Part shown: positions 1 through 10,559 of the stretch, piece by piece
Layout of the letters: the number at the start of each line of letters is the position of its first letter
Position numbering within the stretch: the stretch's first letter is position 1
Assembly (NCBI GenBank): GCA_035771165.1
Contig: JAWNZC010000109.1
Coordinates: 1 to 64,000 of the forward strand
From: Paragorgia papillata
Taxonomy: Eukaryota; Cnidaria; Anthozoa; Scleralcyonacea; Coralliidae
Direction of reading: 5' to 3'
DNA: 64,000 bases
The notes under the pieces: generated by a model
What the model saw: the letters and a program-made list of their open reading frames with translations, nothing else
What the model was told of the DNA's origin: nothing
The model's database searches: none
Position numbers and translations under genes: made by a program

Positions 1-36
1 TTTTTGCCCAAACAAATTTTCTGGAAATGCCCCACT

Positions 37-385
37 AGTATAATAGACCCCACTCTGGGCCGATTCATAATTAATTAGGTAAATTGAATTTTTAATGAGC
101 TCGTGTCAATATCCTGCTCAGACTCCTTCGGGACCGTCTTAACCCTAGCCTCATTAGGAATTTCATGTTCTTTCCTGAAACCCCTAAGTCTATCTGTTTA
201 CTCAACCCACCCCGGTTTTCCACTACGGTCATACAGACTCTTTATTTAGTTCATTCTCAGGCTCCTTTGGGCCCCTCTAACCCTAACTTCTCCCCCAATC
301 CTAGCTATTACTTAACCCCCCGTCAAAAAACCAATAAGCTTTCCTGATTGGATTCCCGACGATCGGTACATTATCAAAATGCACA
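37..385 (+). repeat. Left terminal inverted repeat of element A
   Basis: This stretch matches, in inverse orientation, parts of 10560-11766. Shared landmarks are CAGGCTCCTTTGGG, TAACCCTAA tracts, ACTCAACCCCCC and a CGATCGGTACATTATCAAAA edge near 355-385. It is shorter and more diverged than the right copy and lacks the block around 10700-11400, so it is a deleted arm. TAACCCTAA occurs singly inside longer repeat sequence and is not telomeric. Confidence 0.65.
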
Positions 386-932
386 CAACATTGGCCTTAA
401 CTATATATTATATTTCGTTCATGTATTTAAACACATTAATCGTACTCCTTTAAATACGGTCTTGGTATAAAATGGAAAACCTTTCAGGACGTTTCAGGAC
501 TTGTAAACCATTGTTCATCTTAACGTGCTATCGTAATCGACTTGTCCAACACGAAGCGAAGGTTGTGAGTGCACTCACGGGACCAATAGCGCGTGGTCAT
601 TAATGTGAACAACTCACATGTATTTGCATACTGTAGAATATGTAATTAATTGTGGGGGTTCTGAGAAGAGGATTATAAGGGATATAAATGAGGTATTAAT
701 GCGATGGGCAAATGTTGGGCCAAAATGGTCATTAGCGCTGGTGTTACCCATAGAGAATGGTACAGCGTCGCGTCGTCTCATTTGGGCGAAACTACTGTTC
801 TCGTACGAGTATTGATCGAAAGTCCTTTTGGAAGCGTGTTTTCGGAAGTAGTTTGGAAAGTGTTTTATTGGAAAATATTCTTGGCTATAATCAAGATGTC
901 TCAAACGGTACGTGAACTAAGTGTGTTGTGGT

Positions 933-968
<36 letters not shown>

Positions 969-2949
969 TGTGTGTTGTGTGTGTGTGTGTGTGTGAGATG
1001 GTGTTTTTGAACGTTTTTTTGACCCTGTTTTCATATTCGAATGAAATCTTTGAGTTGTTATTTACGAATTCATCCCTTTAACCTTTTAGTGATTTGAAAT
1101 AGTGATTGATAGGATCAAACGGTGTGAGAACGAAAGGTCGATTTGGAGTTTTCTCGAAGCGTCGTTTTGTGCTCACCGAGAAGCAGAAGCGGGGGGCCAG
1201 TCCTTACAACAGAAAGTGATCTTTTTGGACCAACGCTATGCCCGACGAGCTTCGCCGTGAAACCGAGAACACCATCCTACGTGGTACCCGATTTAATGGC
1301 TAATTGGTCTGATGATGAACGCCGCCAGTTCAATTCAATGAAGATTGGGCCAACGACGAGTTCTTGTGCCAACGACGAGGAAGCTGAACAGCCCGAAATC
1401 CCTGAACCGAAGGAAGACCAAATCGGCGAAGGCAGCAAGCGAAAGCGTGGCAACGACGCTGAGAGACTTCCTCTTAGAAGACGCCCAAAGCCCGAAGAAT
1501 TTACTTCACTCATCAAGTCGGCGAAACAAGTAAACGTAACGCAAGGTTTAAGACTGACAGTACCGACTAGACTGTACAGTTTTTACCATTAAATATACAT
1601 GGGGTTTCTGACATTATGTCAGTATTGAACAGTGCTTTTCAGTAACACACTTATTTGATCGACTTAACCACCGATATGTCTCCTCACGAATACAAGGTCC
1701 GTTTTGGATCACGAGTTCCCACCAGTATAACCGTCCCATTTCCCTTGCCTTTCCTTCAACGAGACCGTTTGACCCCCCTAGAGAAATTCCTGGCCGCTGT
1801 GGGAACGTGTCGTTCAATCCGAAACACTTCAGTTTTACGCTGGATGAGTCGGTGGATGTGAACGTGGTTCCACGTTGAAATGCCCTCAAAGTGGGAGCAC
1901 GAAAACGGCGAGATGTAGTTGAATCTTCAGAGCTATCCTCGAACCAAAAAGCGGTGTTCTCATTCAGATCAAAAACAAATACGAACTAATGTTTGGTGGA
2001 CGGGGCGATCGTGGTTGCCAAGGCAAAAGCCTGGGATAAAACACGAAAAGTAATAACAACATTTCGCGACACAAATAGTCCAAACTTGAACGTCGTTTAA
2101 GCGCGCGAACTCCACGAGACTGCTGATGTCCGCCCCTTGGTCCCTGCTGTATTCCTGAGGAATCCAAAGGAGAGTTCCAGACTGTCCATCCACATGGTTA
2201 CCAACTCAATGTCGTATCCCAAGGATACATTTGAAACGCTCTGATTTTATTCTGGTCCCGAAGCTGAGAAAAACCTTTACCTCTACTTACCCACGATAAA
2301 ACCACTAAAACTACGAATGTCATTACCAGTATGCCCCTGCCTTCCCCTCGCATCGAAAAGCAATGCTGCCACAAATGCAAAGAAAGGGTACGACAAGATC
2401 ACCAGCCACCCGTGCGTAGATCTCTGCAAGCTGTGTAATACTCAAAAAAACTGTCCCGCTGATCCAGATGGAAGGTACTGCAAAGTATTGCAACCGATTC
2501 TTCAAGAGCGACGAATTGCTATCGCCCGCCCACAAAGCTGCCACCGACAAACAAGAAAGCCTCTGTGTTCTTCACTGACTAAGTGTGGAAAATGTCAAGG
2601 CGTGATAAAACCCGTGCCAGTTTCAACGACCAATGCATTGTGGCCTAGTGCACGTAATAGGTATCTTGTTGTTCTTAGAGCCATGTTTTTGGATCTTTGT
2701 TTTCGGGATATCTGGAATTTAACCGTCACTTTTTTAACGACAAAGCGCCGGTATAAGGCAAATCTAAACTACCTGGCACAAAACTTGCCCGGACTTTTTG
2801 GCTTTGTATACAGATCGTGAAGGTACTGTTTCCGCCATCATAATTCAGAATGCCTGGTATCAACAATTCACCTCCCCTCCACAGCACGCCTGATATCACA
2901 GCGAATCTTTCGAAAAATAATTACGAAGGTCTATTTAAGGCACACCTCA
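386..2949. other. Element A, left unique interior, decayed
   Basis: No gene here is recognisable with confidence. Several short overlapping open frames on both strands look like a coding region broken by frameshifts. One is at 1143-1592, + strand, rich in Glu, Lys and Arg with a KRKRG basic patch. Another is at 2317-2820, + strand, with a CKLC-x5-C cluster. ATGTCTCAAACG followed by GTACGTG at 896 could be a short first exon with a splice donor. Position inside a Polinton-like element suggests remnants of virion or replication genes, but nothing seen proves it. Confidence 0.35.
929..998. repeat. (TG)n microsatellite
   Basis: TG dinucleotide run with a few interruptions (TCTG, TTGTG). It explains the valine/cysteine-rich open frame read through it. 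Confidence 0.95.
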
Positions 2950-3645
2950 TTAAACCCCATCTGGAGGATTCAATAATTAATCGAGCGTAAATTCAGAGAC
3001 CCCACAGAAGCCCTAAAAAATAACCTGAAACCCCAGCCAAAGTCTGAATGATTCAATCTTAGGAGTTTATTGTTTTAATGATTCAATCTTAGGATTCAAA
3101 ATCTTTTAAAACAAGCAGTGATTAACAAAAATACTTAAGCTAATCCGATTTGAAAAATTTGTACAAAAGCCCGGGGGTTGGCCACGTTGGGAGGGAGGTA
3201 GGCAACACGCTTGGATTTGACTGATATATAACTCCAAAGATCTAATGTTGACTTTGGTATTTTTACTCTAGCTAACGCCATACGGATTTACCTTATTCAT
3301 GGTGAGAGTTCATCAAAAGAAGTTAATTATGTTTTGCCTTTATAATTCTTGTAATGTGTTTTTTCGACCCAATGGTAATATCATGCTACTATGCTTGTTT
3401 CAGTTTACTAAAGAGATTCGAGCATATTGTGTCCTGAATTCACTAACGAAAGGTCACGCTTCTCCGCATACTTTACAGAATTTTGATAAGCGATAATATG
3501 TATGAATGTTTCAGTTTAGTATTGATTTTCCATATCCACAATGATCCAAATAAATGAAATACTATTATTATTCATTGAACGATCTCTATATAATGAAAAG
3601 CGCTCAAAACACATAGAATCACACACATACACATCAATGCTCAAG

Positions 3646-3926
3646 ATGCAACAAATTCCGCAAGTTCTTTGCCGTCTCCTTGAGTTAGTTCCCCTTCCGA
3701 CGATAATGTTTACACCTTTTTGGGTGTTCTTGGCAAACCTGCAGAAAGCTCCAACAGGCAAGTGGAAAAGCCTGGCACATATGTTTGGTGTGTGGAAAAT
3801 CGAGAGGGAAGAGCTGTGCACACTCACGAGAACTCCCTGGTTGTCAACATTTCGCCACACATCGGGATGGTTCAACAATGTGGGTGTTCAACCTCCTCAT
3901 ACCGAAGAAATGGCATCGCACGTGTA
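3646..3926 (+). pseudogene. RING-type zinc protein, left-arm copy, broken
   Basis: This is the mirror copy of the gene at 8630-9136. It has the same start region (CTCAAGATGCAACAAATTC), a TATATAATG box about 65 bp upstream at 3588, and recognisable stretches such as REELCTL. Small indels shift the frame inside the first zinc-binding cluster, so the Cys/His pattern is lost and the frame ends early. It lies on +, facing the centre of the palindrome. It cannot make the intact protein as it stands. Confidence 0.7.
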
Positions 3927-4261
3927 GTGTGTACGAGAGAAAGCATGAGTGGCCTCTAGGAACTGTGGAGACCATCTAATGCTGGTTCGTTCCTATAACG
4001 ATACATAAAAATTGCGTTTAAGACGAATTTACGATCTGTGATCCCTAGAGATTGGTTGTACCATCAAACTCATGATGGTATTGCGGATAGCCACAATACG
4101 TGGTGTGGTTGCCACTAGGATTGTAGTTTAACACACAAAAAAAACTACAAAAACCCAACCCGGCTCTTTTAAGGGCCACCAAAATGTTCTGAGAGTAAAA
4201 CAAACTATATACTCGAGCAATGACAAAAAGCAATTCAACATTTTTGAATAGCAAGAATTAT

Positions 4262-4325
4262 CAGTAGTGATAATGATTAAATCTTGGGATTCAATGTTTC
4301 AATCTTTAAGATTCAATGATTCAAT
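4262..4325. repeat. 21-bp repeat remnant at a gene boundary (left arm)
   Basis: Degenerate copies of the GATTCAATCTTAGGATTCAAT unit lie between the RING and 67-codon genes. The mirror block is at about 8495-8530, and other outlying copies are at 3045-3095 and 9628-9675. Confidence 0.6.
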
Positions 4326-4989
4326 GTGGGATGTTTTGGTGGCTTCGTTTTTTTTCCCTTAGATGCCAATATTTGTAGACGCCAACTCTACTTATCAAAC
4401 CCACGCGACCAAAACAAATATTCACAAACCTAAATCTATGAATGTTTTTCCTAATGATGCCAATATTTGTAGAAACTTATCAAAAATACTATATTTTTTA
4501 ATACTAAACGTGTAATTTAGATCTTGCATTACCTCACATTCCTCACTCTGACTTACTCTGTTTGAATATAATATTCATGATATGCTATTAACTCATGAGT
4601 AAACTATAATATAACTCGACAAGACCTTTCATACGAGAGTTGATAAGCGGTAGCTGATACATTTAACATGTATCAAAGGAATATCAGAAAGACATATACA
4701 TTATTTGTAAATACTTTAATTAAATTCAGCATAGTACAGAAGATAATGTTTCAAAGATTCAACAGTAACTTTAATTCTTATAATTGGTGTCATTCCATTA
4801 CTAAGGCGTTTAGATTGATTGTAGGAGTACACTAGTTTTTTGTAATACTGGTTTCTTTCGTTTTGATGAAATATAAACATATATTCAAAATGCACAGTCC
4901 TATATAGCCTTTAATAAACCATTATCAGTAGATCTCAATGTCGCTTTTCTCAGGTATTCAGCACGTATTTTTATACCCTGGGTTGATAT

Positions 4990-5716
4990 ACATAAAGTGT
5001 ATCAGTCGGAAATATCCCGGATCTTACTTGGATTTATCGGCACATGTCGGCGTGAGATCGACAAACAGGTAAGAATACGGCTCTTTGGTTGCCATCTGGT
5101 AGGCTTGCTGGAAAAACTTTGTGTTGTCGGGATACAACTGTTTGGCAAGATGAGTCACTTGACTTGCATCACGAACATTTTTTGTTACGATGGTCTTTGC
5201 TTTGATGAAACAAATTTTGCACAATATAAATCACGCTGAGATTACCATGGTGGATTTCTTCGTGAACAGTTTGGCAATAGTCGTATCTTTTTCACCCATC
5301 ATATCATCAATGATAAATAGAGTTCTTATTTGGGGATTAATACTATCCAATATAGATTCGGATAAACCTTGCACAAACTGAATCCCAGGAATAAGAAGTT
5401 CCATTTTAGCAAACGTGTCTTGGTACTCAGAATAAAAATAAATTATATTTTCTGGGACAGGGTCGATCGTCAAAGCTTGTCTTCCCAGTCGTGATCCCCC
5501 CTGAGACCAAGAGCCCAAACGGATGCGTCAGTTGTATCGAATATGTTTTTCGACCCTCAGCTTCAGAGGAGAATGTAGATGTCATATTAGTAAATGGGGC
5601 AAACGTTGTTACTCTATCACTGATAGACCTTTTGTGATGAAAATATCTCATATGGCGTAGACGATTACTTGATGTGGCGAATGATTTTTCACAGACTTCA
5701 CAAACGTAAGACATGT
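4990..5716 (-). pseudogene. C2H2 finger plus packaging-type P-loop ATPase, left-arm copy
   Basis: Read on -, the gene opens with an intact C2H2 finger (CX2CX12HX4H). It continues into the ATPase N-terminus with Walker A GGITTGKTSF, then loses about 45 bp just after Walker A. Walker B, LFIIDDMM, follows in another frame, and a further shift occurs before the C-terminal region. The family is the FtsK/HerA-like (A32-type) genome-packaging ATPase found in Polintons and relatives. Here Walker A has the canonical Thr that the right-arm copy lacks, while the right-arm copy keeps the segment deleted here. Neither copy is intact. A zinc finger joined in frame to the ATPase is unusual. Confidence 0.78.
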
Positions 5717-5775
5717 TCACACAGTGACTGTCAAGCATAAACTGATATCAATCTTTCGTGCAATTGTTTTTTATA

Positions 5776-6215
5776 AGATTGAATCTTAAGGTTGAATCAT
5801 TGAATCCTGAGATTGAATCCTAAGATTGAATCATTGAATCCTAAGATTGAATCATTGAATCCTAAGATTGAATCATTGAATCCTAAGATTGAATCATTGA
5901 ATCCTAAGATTGAATCATTGAATCCTAAGATTGAATCATTGGATCCTAAGATTGAATCATTGAATCCTAAGATTGAATCATTGGATCCTAAGATTGAATC
6001 ATTGAATCCTAAGATTGAATCATTGAATCCTAAGATTGAATCATTGGATCCTAAGATTGAATCAATGAATCCTAAGATTGAATCATTGAATCCTAAGATT
6101 GAATCATTGAATCCTAAGATTGAATCAATGAATCCTACGATTGAATCATTGGATCCTAAGATTGAATCATTGAATCCTAAGATTGAATCATTGAAATCCT
6201 AAGATTGAATCAAAG
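5776..6215. repeat. 21-bp minisatellite, left block
   Basis: There are about 20 head-to-tail units of ATTGAATCCTAAGATTGAATC. The unit is seven codons and lacks stops, so it stays open as a repeating NPKIESL frame. That is a consequence of the unit length, not evidence of a gene. Units are near identical, with the common variant GGATCC for GAATCC. Confidence 0.95.
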
Positions 6216-6483
6216 AATTCCCCCTCCTATCCCTCAAAACCAGATTAACACAAATGAAGAGTGTATTAACTAAGCGTGAGAATAAGGACTATAGATTATA
6301 TATAATAAACGTGTGATTGTTGATAAATTTGATACTTTACCTTATGGATTTTAAAAATAGACTTTAACTTTGTGTGTTTGTAAATAATTTTTAACTTCTG
6401 TGTGTGCTTATAAATAGGAGAATTATACATTTTTATAAACACTATTCATTTGTGTTAATCTGGTTTGAGGGATAGGAGGGGGG
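6216..6483. other. Palindrome centre / spacer
   Basis: Inverted sequence continues through CCCCCTCCTATCCCTCAAAACC (6219-6241, and its complement near 6460-6481) up to about 6262 and 6442. The AT-rich stretch between, about 180 bp, is not self-complementary at length and forms the loop of the dimer. No ORF is seen. Confidence 0.75.
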
Positions 6484-6990
6484 ATTCATTGATTCAATCT
6501 TAGGATTCAATGATTCAATCTTAGGATTCAATGACTCAATCTTAGGATCCAATGATTCAATCTTAGGATTCAATGATTCAATCTTAGGATTCAATGATTC
6601 AATCTTAGGATCCAATGATTCAAGTCTTAGGATTCAATGATTCAAATCTTAGGATTCAATGATTCAATCTTAGGATTCAATGATTCAATCTTAGGATTCA
6701 ATGATTCAATCTTAGTATTCAAATGATTCAATCTTAGATCCAATGATTCAATCTTAGGATTCAATGATTCAATCTTAGGATTCAATGATTCAATCTTAGG
6801 ATTCGATGATTCAATCTTAGGATTCAATGATTCAATCTTAGGATTCAATGATTCAATCTTAGGATTCAATGATTCAATCTTAGGATTCAATGATTCAATC
6901 TTAGGATTCAATGATTCAATCTTAGGATTCAATGATTCAATCTTAGGATTCAATCTCAGGATTCAATGATTCAACCTTAAGATTCAATCT
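6484..6990. repeat. 21-bp minisatellite, right block
   Basis: About 24 units of GATTCAATCTTAGGATTCAAT, the reverse complement of the left block. There are a few length variants: single inserted A or G near 6623-6650, and a unit lacking GG near 6735. This block is longer and more irregular than the left one, so the two arrays expanded separately or only partly convert each other. Confidence 0.95.
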
Positions 6991-7050
6991 TATAAAAAAC
7001 AATTGCACGAAAGAGTGACATCAGTTTATTCTTGACAGTCACTGTGTGAA
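6985..7050 (+). promoter_or_regulatory. Putative promoter of the right-arm ATPase gene
   Basis: TTATAAAAAAC at 6988 is a TATA-like box about 60 bp before ATG 7051. GACAGTCACTGTG lies directly before the start. The mirror copy in the left arm has the same arrangement, and element B has a similar ACACTGACTGTCAA before its first gene (34950). Recurrence upstream of starts in both elements suggests a shared promoter or 5'-UTR motif. Confidence 0.4.
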
Positions 7051-7795
7051 CATGTCTTACGTTTGTGAAGATCTGTGAAAAATTATTCGCTACATCGAGT
7101 AATCGTCTACGCCATATGAGATCTTTTCATCACAAAAGGTCTATCAGTGATATAGTAACAACGTTTTGCCCCATTTACTAATATGACATCTACATTCTCC
7201 TCTGAACCTGAGAGTCGAAAAACATATTCGATACAACTGACGCATCCGTTTGGGCTCTTGGTCTCAGGGGGGACCAAGACTGGGAAGAGAAGCTTTGTCA
7301 AGGAATTGTTAGCCAACGCCCAAATCATGATCGACCCTGTCCCAGAAAATATAATTTATTTTTATTCTGAGTACCAAGACACGTTTGCTAAAACTACTTC
7401 TTATTCCTGGGATTCAGTTTGTGCAAGGTTTATGCGAATCTATATTGGATAGTATTAATCCCCAAATAAGAAATCTATTTATCATTGATGATATGATGGG
7501 TGAAAAAGATACGATTATTGCCAAACTGTTCACGAAGGGATCCCATCATGGTAATCTCAGCGTGAGTTATATTGTGCAAAATTTGTTTCATCAAAGCAAA
7601 GACCATCGTACCATCTCTCTCAACGCTAGTTACTTTGTCCTAACAAAAAATGTTCGTGATGCAAGTCAAGTGACTCATCTTGCCAAACAGTTGTATCCCG
7701 ACAACACAAAGTTTTTTCCAGCAAGCCTACCAGATGGCAACCAAAGAGCCGTATTCTTTCCTGTTTGTCGATCTCACGCCGACATGTCCCGATGA
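7051..7795 (+). pseudogene. Packaging-type P-loop ATPase, right-arm copy
   Basis: The reading starts as MSYVCE and hits a stop after a small insertion, destroying the zinc finger. A second ATG at 7183 opens the ATPase N-terminus with Walker A GGTKTGKRSF. The residue after the P-loop Lys is Arg instead of Ser/Thr, which should impair Mg-ATP binding. A shift near 7400 moves the rest into another frame. There LFIIDDMM (Walker B) and a conserved-looking block through TKNVRDASQVTHLAKQLYP (about 7640-7700) remain readable. The family is the FtsK/HerA superfamily ATPase that packages linear dsDNA into capsids in Polintons and relatives. This is the better copy, but still broken. Confidence 0.8.
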
Positions 7796-7909
7796 AATCC
7801 GAGTAAGATCCGGGATATTTCCGACTGATACACATTATGTATATCAACCCAGGGTATAAAAATACGTGCTGAATACCTGAGAAAAGCGACATTTAGATCT
7901 ACTGATAAT

Positions 7910-8113
7910 GTGTTTATTAAAGGCTATATAGGACTGTGCATTTTGAATATATGTTTAGATTTCATCAAACGAAAGAAACCAGTATTACAAAAACTAGTGT
8001 ACTCCTACAATCAATCTAAACGCCATAGTAATGGAATGACACCAATTATAAGAATTAAAGTTACTGTTGAATCGTTGAAACATTATCTTCTGTACTATGC
8101 TGAATTTAAATAA
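7910..8113 (+). CDS. Small hypothetical protein (67 aa)
   Basis: The start is MFIKGYIGLCIL, with a hydrophobic N-terminal stretch (about residues 5-17) followed by a basic segment KRKKP. It could be a short membrane-associated protein. It lies just downstream of the ATPase on the same strand, as small virion genes often do in Polinton-like clusters. The mirror copy in the left arm (about 4724-4926, -) is still alignable, with the C-terminal ...YYAEF followed by a different stop. I do not recognise a family. Confidence 0.45.
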   Translation: MFIKGYIGLCILNICLDFIKRKKPVLQKLVYSYNQSKRHSNGMTPIIRIKVTVESLKHYLLYYAEFK

Positions 8114-8629
8114 AGTATTTACAAATAATGTATATGTCTTTCTGATATTCCTTTGATACATGTTAAATGTATAAGCTACCGCTTATCAACTCTCGTATAA
8201 AAGGTCTTGTCGAGTTATATTATAGTTTACTCATGAGTTAATAGCATATCATGAATATTATATTCAAATAGAGTAAGACAGAGTGAGGAATGTGAGTTAA
8301 TGCAAGATCTAAATTACACGTTTAGTATTAAAAATATAGTATTTTGATAAGTTTCTACACATATTGGCATCATTAGGAAAAAACATTCATAGATTTAGGG
8401 TGTGAATAATTGTTTGGTCGCGTGGGTTTGATAAGTAGAGTTGGCGTCTACAAATATTGGCATCATAAGGAAAAACCCCCGAAGCCCCAAAAACATCCCA
8501 CATTGAATCATTGAATCCCAAGATTGAGTCATTATCACTACTGATAATTCTTGATATAAAAAATGTTGAATTGCTTTCCGTCATTGCTCGAGTATATAGT
8601 TTGTTTTCTCTCGAACATTTTGGTGACCC

Positions 8630-9136
8630 TTAAAAGAGCCGGGTTTGTTTTTGTGTTTTTTTTATGGTTAAACTCCAATCCAGTGGCAACCACACCACGT
8701 TGGCTGTCCGCAAACCATCATGAATGGTACACCAATCTCTAGGATCACTGAACGTAATTCGTTCACAGCAATTTTTATGTATCGTAGAACGACAGCATGA
8801 TGTCTCCACCAGTTCCTGGCCACTCTGCTTCTCCCGGAGACAGAGGAAACAGAACCTCGTCTCGTCGAAAACCGTTCGACAATACGCACACCGTGCGATG
8901 CCATTCTCGGATGAGGAGGTGAACACCCACTTGTTGAAGCATCCCGAGTGTGCGAAATGTTGACAACTGGGAGTCGTGAGTGTGCACAGCTCTTCCCTCT
9001 CGATTTCCACCAAACATATGTGGCAGGCTTCCACTTGCCTGTTGGAGCTTTCTGCAGTTGCCAAGAACCCAAACAGGTGTAAACATTTCGTCGGAAGGAC
9101 TAACGCAGGAGACGGCAGAACTGCGATTTGTTCCAT
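8630..9136 (-). CDS. RING-type double zinc-binding protein (168 aa)
   Basis: First cluster: C38-x2-C41, C58, H60/H63, C66, C83-x2-C86, a RING-like spacing in which CQHFAHSGC carries the central Cys-His pairs. A second possible zinc site follows: C96-x2-C99, then C114/C115, H120, C123/C124. RING proteins usually act as E3 ubiquitin ligases, and DNA viruses often carry them to alter host protein turnover. That role here is inference. A TATATAATG box (about 9181-9190 on -) precedes the ATG by about 50 bp. The frame is intact, unlike the left-arm copy, which suggests that this arm retained the functional gene longer. Confidence 0.7.
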   Translation of the reverse strand: MEQIAVLPSPALVLPTKCLHLFGFLATAESSNRQVEACHICLVEIEREELCTLTTPSCQHFAHSGCFNKWVFTSSSENGIARCAYCRTVFDETRFCFLCLREKQSGQELVETSCCRSTIHKNCCERITFSDPRDWCTIHDGLRTANVVWLPLDWSLTIKKTQKQTRLF

Positions 9137-9745
9137 CTTGAATTGATGTGTATGTGTGATTCTATGTGTTTTGAGCTTTCATTATATAGGATCGTTCAAT
9201 GAATAATCATATTATTTCATATTTGATCATTGTGATATGAAACAATACTAACTTAAGCATTCATACATATTATCGCTATCAAAATTATGTAAAGTATGCG
9301 GAGAAGCGTGACCTTTGTTAGTGATTGACACAATATGCTCTATCTCTTAGTAACTGAAACAAGCATAGTAGCATGAATTACCATGGGTCGAAAAACACAT
9401 TACAGAATATAAAGGCAAAACATAATTAACTCTTTGAAACTCTCACCATGATAAGTAAATCCGTCTGGCGTTAGCTAGAGTAAAATACCAAAGTCAACAT
9501 TAGATTTGAGTTATATATCAGTCAAATCCAAGCGTGTTGCCACCTCCCTCCCACGGGCCAACCCCCGGGCTTTTGACAAATTTTTCAAATCGATTAGCTT
9601 AAGTTTTTTGTAATCACTGCTTTTTTATAAGATTGAATCCTAAGATTGAATCATTGAACCCTAAGATTGAATCATTCAGCTTGCTGGGGTTCAGGTTTTT
9701 TAGGCTTCTGTGGGGTCTCTGAATTTACCTGATTAATTATGAATC

Positions 9746-10073
9746 CTCCAGATGGGGTTTAAGAGGGTGCTTAGGGAGACCAAGAGGGATTTTGGAGTGC
9801 ATATAGGGATACCAAAGGATAATTGAGGGTGCTTCGGATTGTTTCGGGTGTATCTCTGGAGCTGAACAAATTTACGAATATAATTCCCTCTCGACACATA
9901 TGTCCCACGAAAGGATATTAATATGTATTAAAAACGAGCAACTTCAATCTACACGTTTATTTCACGCAAGTAATTTATTTAACTTAAAACATAATTTAAC
10001 TTTGGATTAACTCGATAATGTTTGTCATAACAACATATAACATTAGTTCAGATTGGTTTTCGTCGTTAAGTTT
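9746..10073. other. Unique spacer between palindrome and Cys/His gene
   Basis: The mirror symmetry fades near 9745-9765. The rest is AT-rich with no supported ORF or repeat. Confidence 0.5.
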
Positions 10074-10529
10074 CTAGAACTTTTCAAGAAGATACTCCTC
10101 GTAAGCCTCCCGAGGATTCTTTATCGTACTCGTAAATTTTACACCAGTGTATTTTACTTCATACAGATGCTTTAATGGACAGCTAAACGGAACAGATGTA
10201 GAAAGAATATTTGGCGAGTCGTCAATTTCCATCGGCTCGACCATTGTCTCTGAAGTTTTTTGAGAGTATTTATTTAAACTGTCTCTTTGGTTTCCTAATT
10301 TCAGAGCCTGTCCCGCTTCGTTGAACTCTATCCAGATACGTTCATCGACGTTTGTCCTGGTCTCTTCGTAGCACGTCGATCTCCATTGCTCATCATCTGT
10401 CAGGCAACTATGTTGTTTCTGACTAGGATGGTCATTCCTACAACCGTTGCACGTTTCACGACAAAGCTTCAAATATTCTTCCCACAGTCTCATTGTAAAT
10501 AACCTCAAACATTGAAAATAATTTTTCAT
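10074..10529 (-). CDS. Cys/His-motif small protein (151 aa), unknown family
   Basis: The frame is uninterrupted. The N-terminal part has LC-x3-C-x2-C-x4-HPSQ-x2-H-x-C (about residues 22-42), a likely zinc-binding knot with the distinctive CNGC...HPSQ core. The middle is polar. The C-terminus, AYEEYLLEKF, is amphipathic. A TATATA stretch lies 10-25 bp upstream on - (about 10540-10556). It sits beside the right terminal repeat and reads inward. Proteins with a CxxC-x4-HPSQ-like motif recur, as far as I recall, in uncharacterised mobile DNA of invertebrates. I assign no function. Confidence 0.6.
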   Translation of the reverse strand: MKNYFQCLRLFTMRLWEEYLKLCRETCNGCRNDHPSQKQHSCLTDDEQWRSTCYEETRTNVDERIWIEFNEAGQALKLGNQRDSLNKYSQKTSETMVEPMEIDDSPNILSTSVPFSCPLKHLYEVKYTGVKFTSTIKNPREAYEEYLLEKF

Positions 10530-10559
10530 ATTGGTTCCTATATATTACTTATATAAGTC

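Larger units (their letters stand above)
2950..9745. repeat. Giant imperfect palindrome (inverted dimer) inside element A
   Basis: The left arm (about 2950-6262) is the reverse complement of the right arm (about 6442-9745), with the centre near 6352. Matching landmarks are CCATCTGGAGGATTC at 2957 against GAATCCTCCAGATGG at 9741, the RING gene, the 67-codon frame, the ATPase gene, and AACCAGATTAACACAAAT near 6241 against its complement near 6455. The arms differ by many substitutions and small indels and carry different lesions, so they have diverged independently for some time. Mirrored gene order reads RING facing inward, a small ORF, ATPase facing outward, then minisatellite at the centre. 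Confidence 0.9.

Noticed and set aside
130..330. Telomeric repeats (CCCTAA)
   Set aside because: Single CCCTAA copies lie within longer terminal-repeat sequence of elements A and B. There is no tandem array.
704..1081. 125-codon + ORF with Cys/Val run
   Set aside because: Its middle is the TG microsatellite. The ends show no motif.
5813..6953. Repeating NPKIESL proteins (129 and 103 codons)
   Set aside because: The 21-bp unit is a multiple of three and lacks stops, so open frames are automatic. Both strands of the mirrored arrays are open for the same reason.
5776..6990. CRISPR-like array
   Set aside because: Repeats are contiguous with no spacers, and the DNA is clearly eukaryotic.
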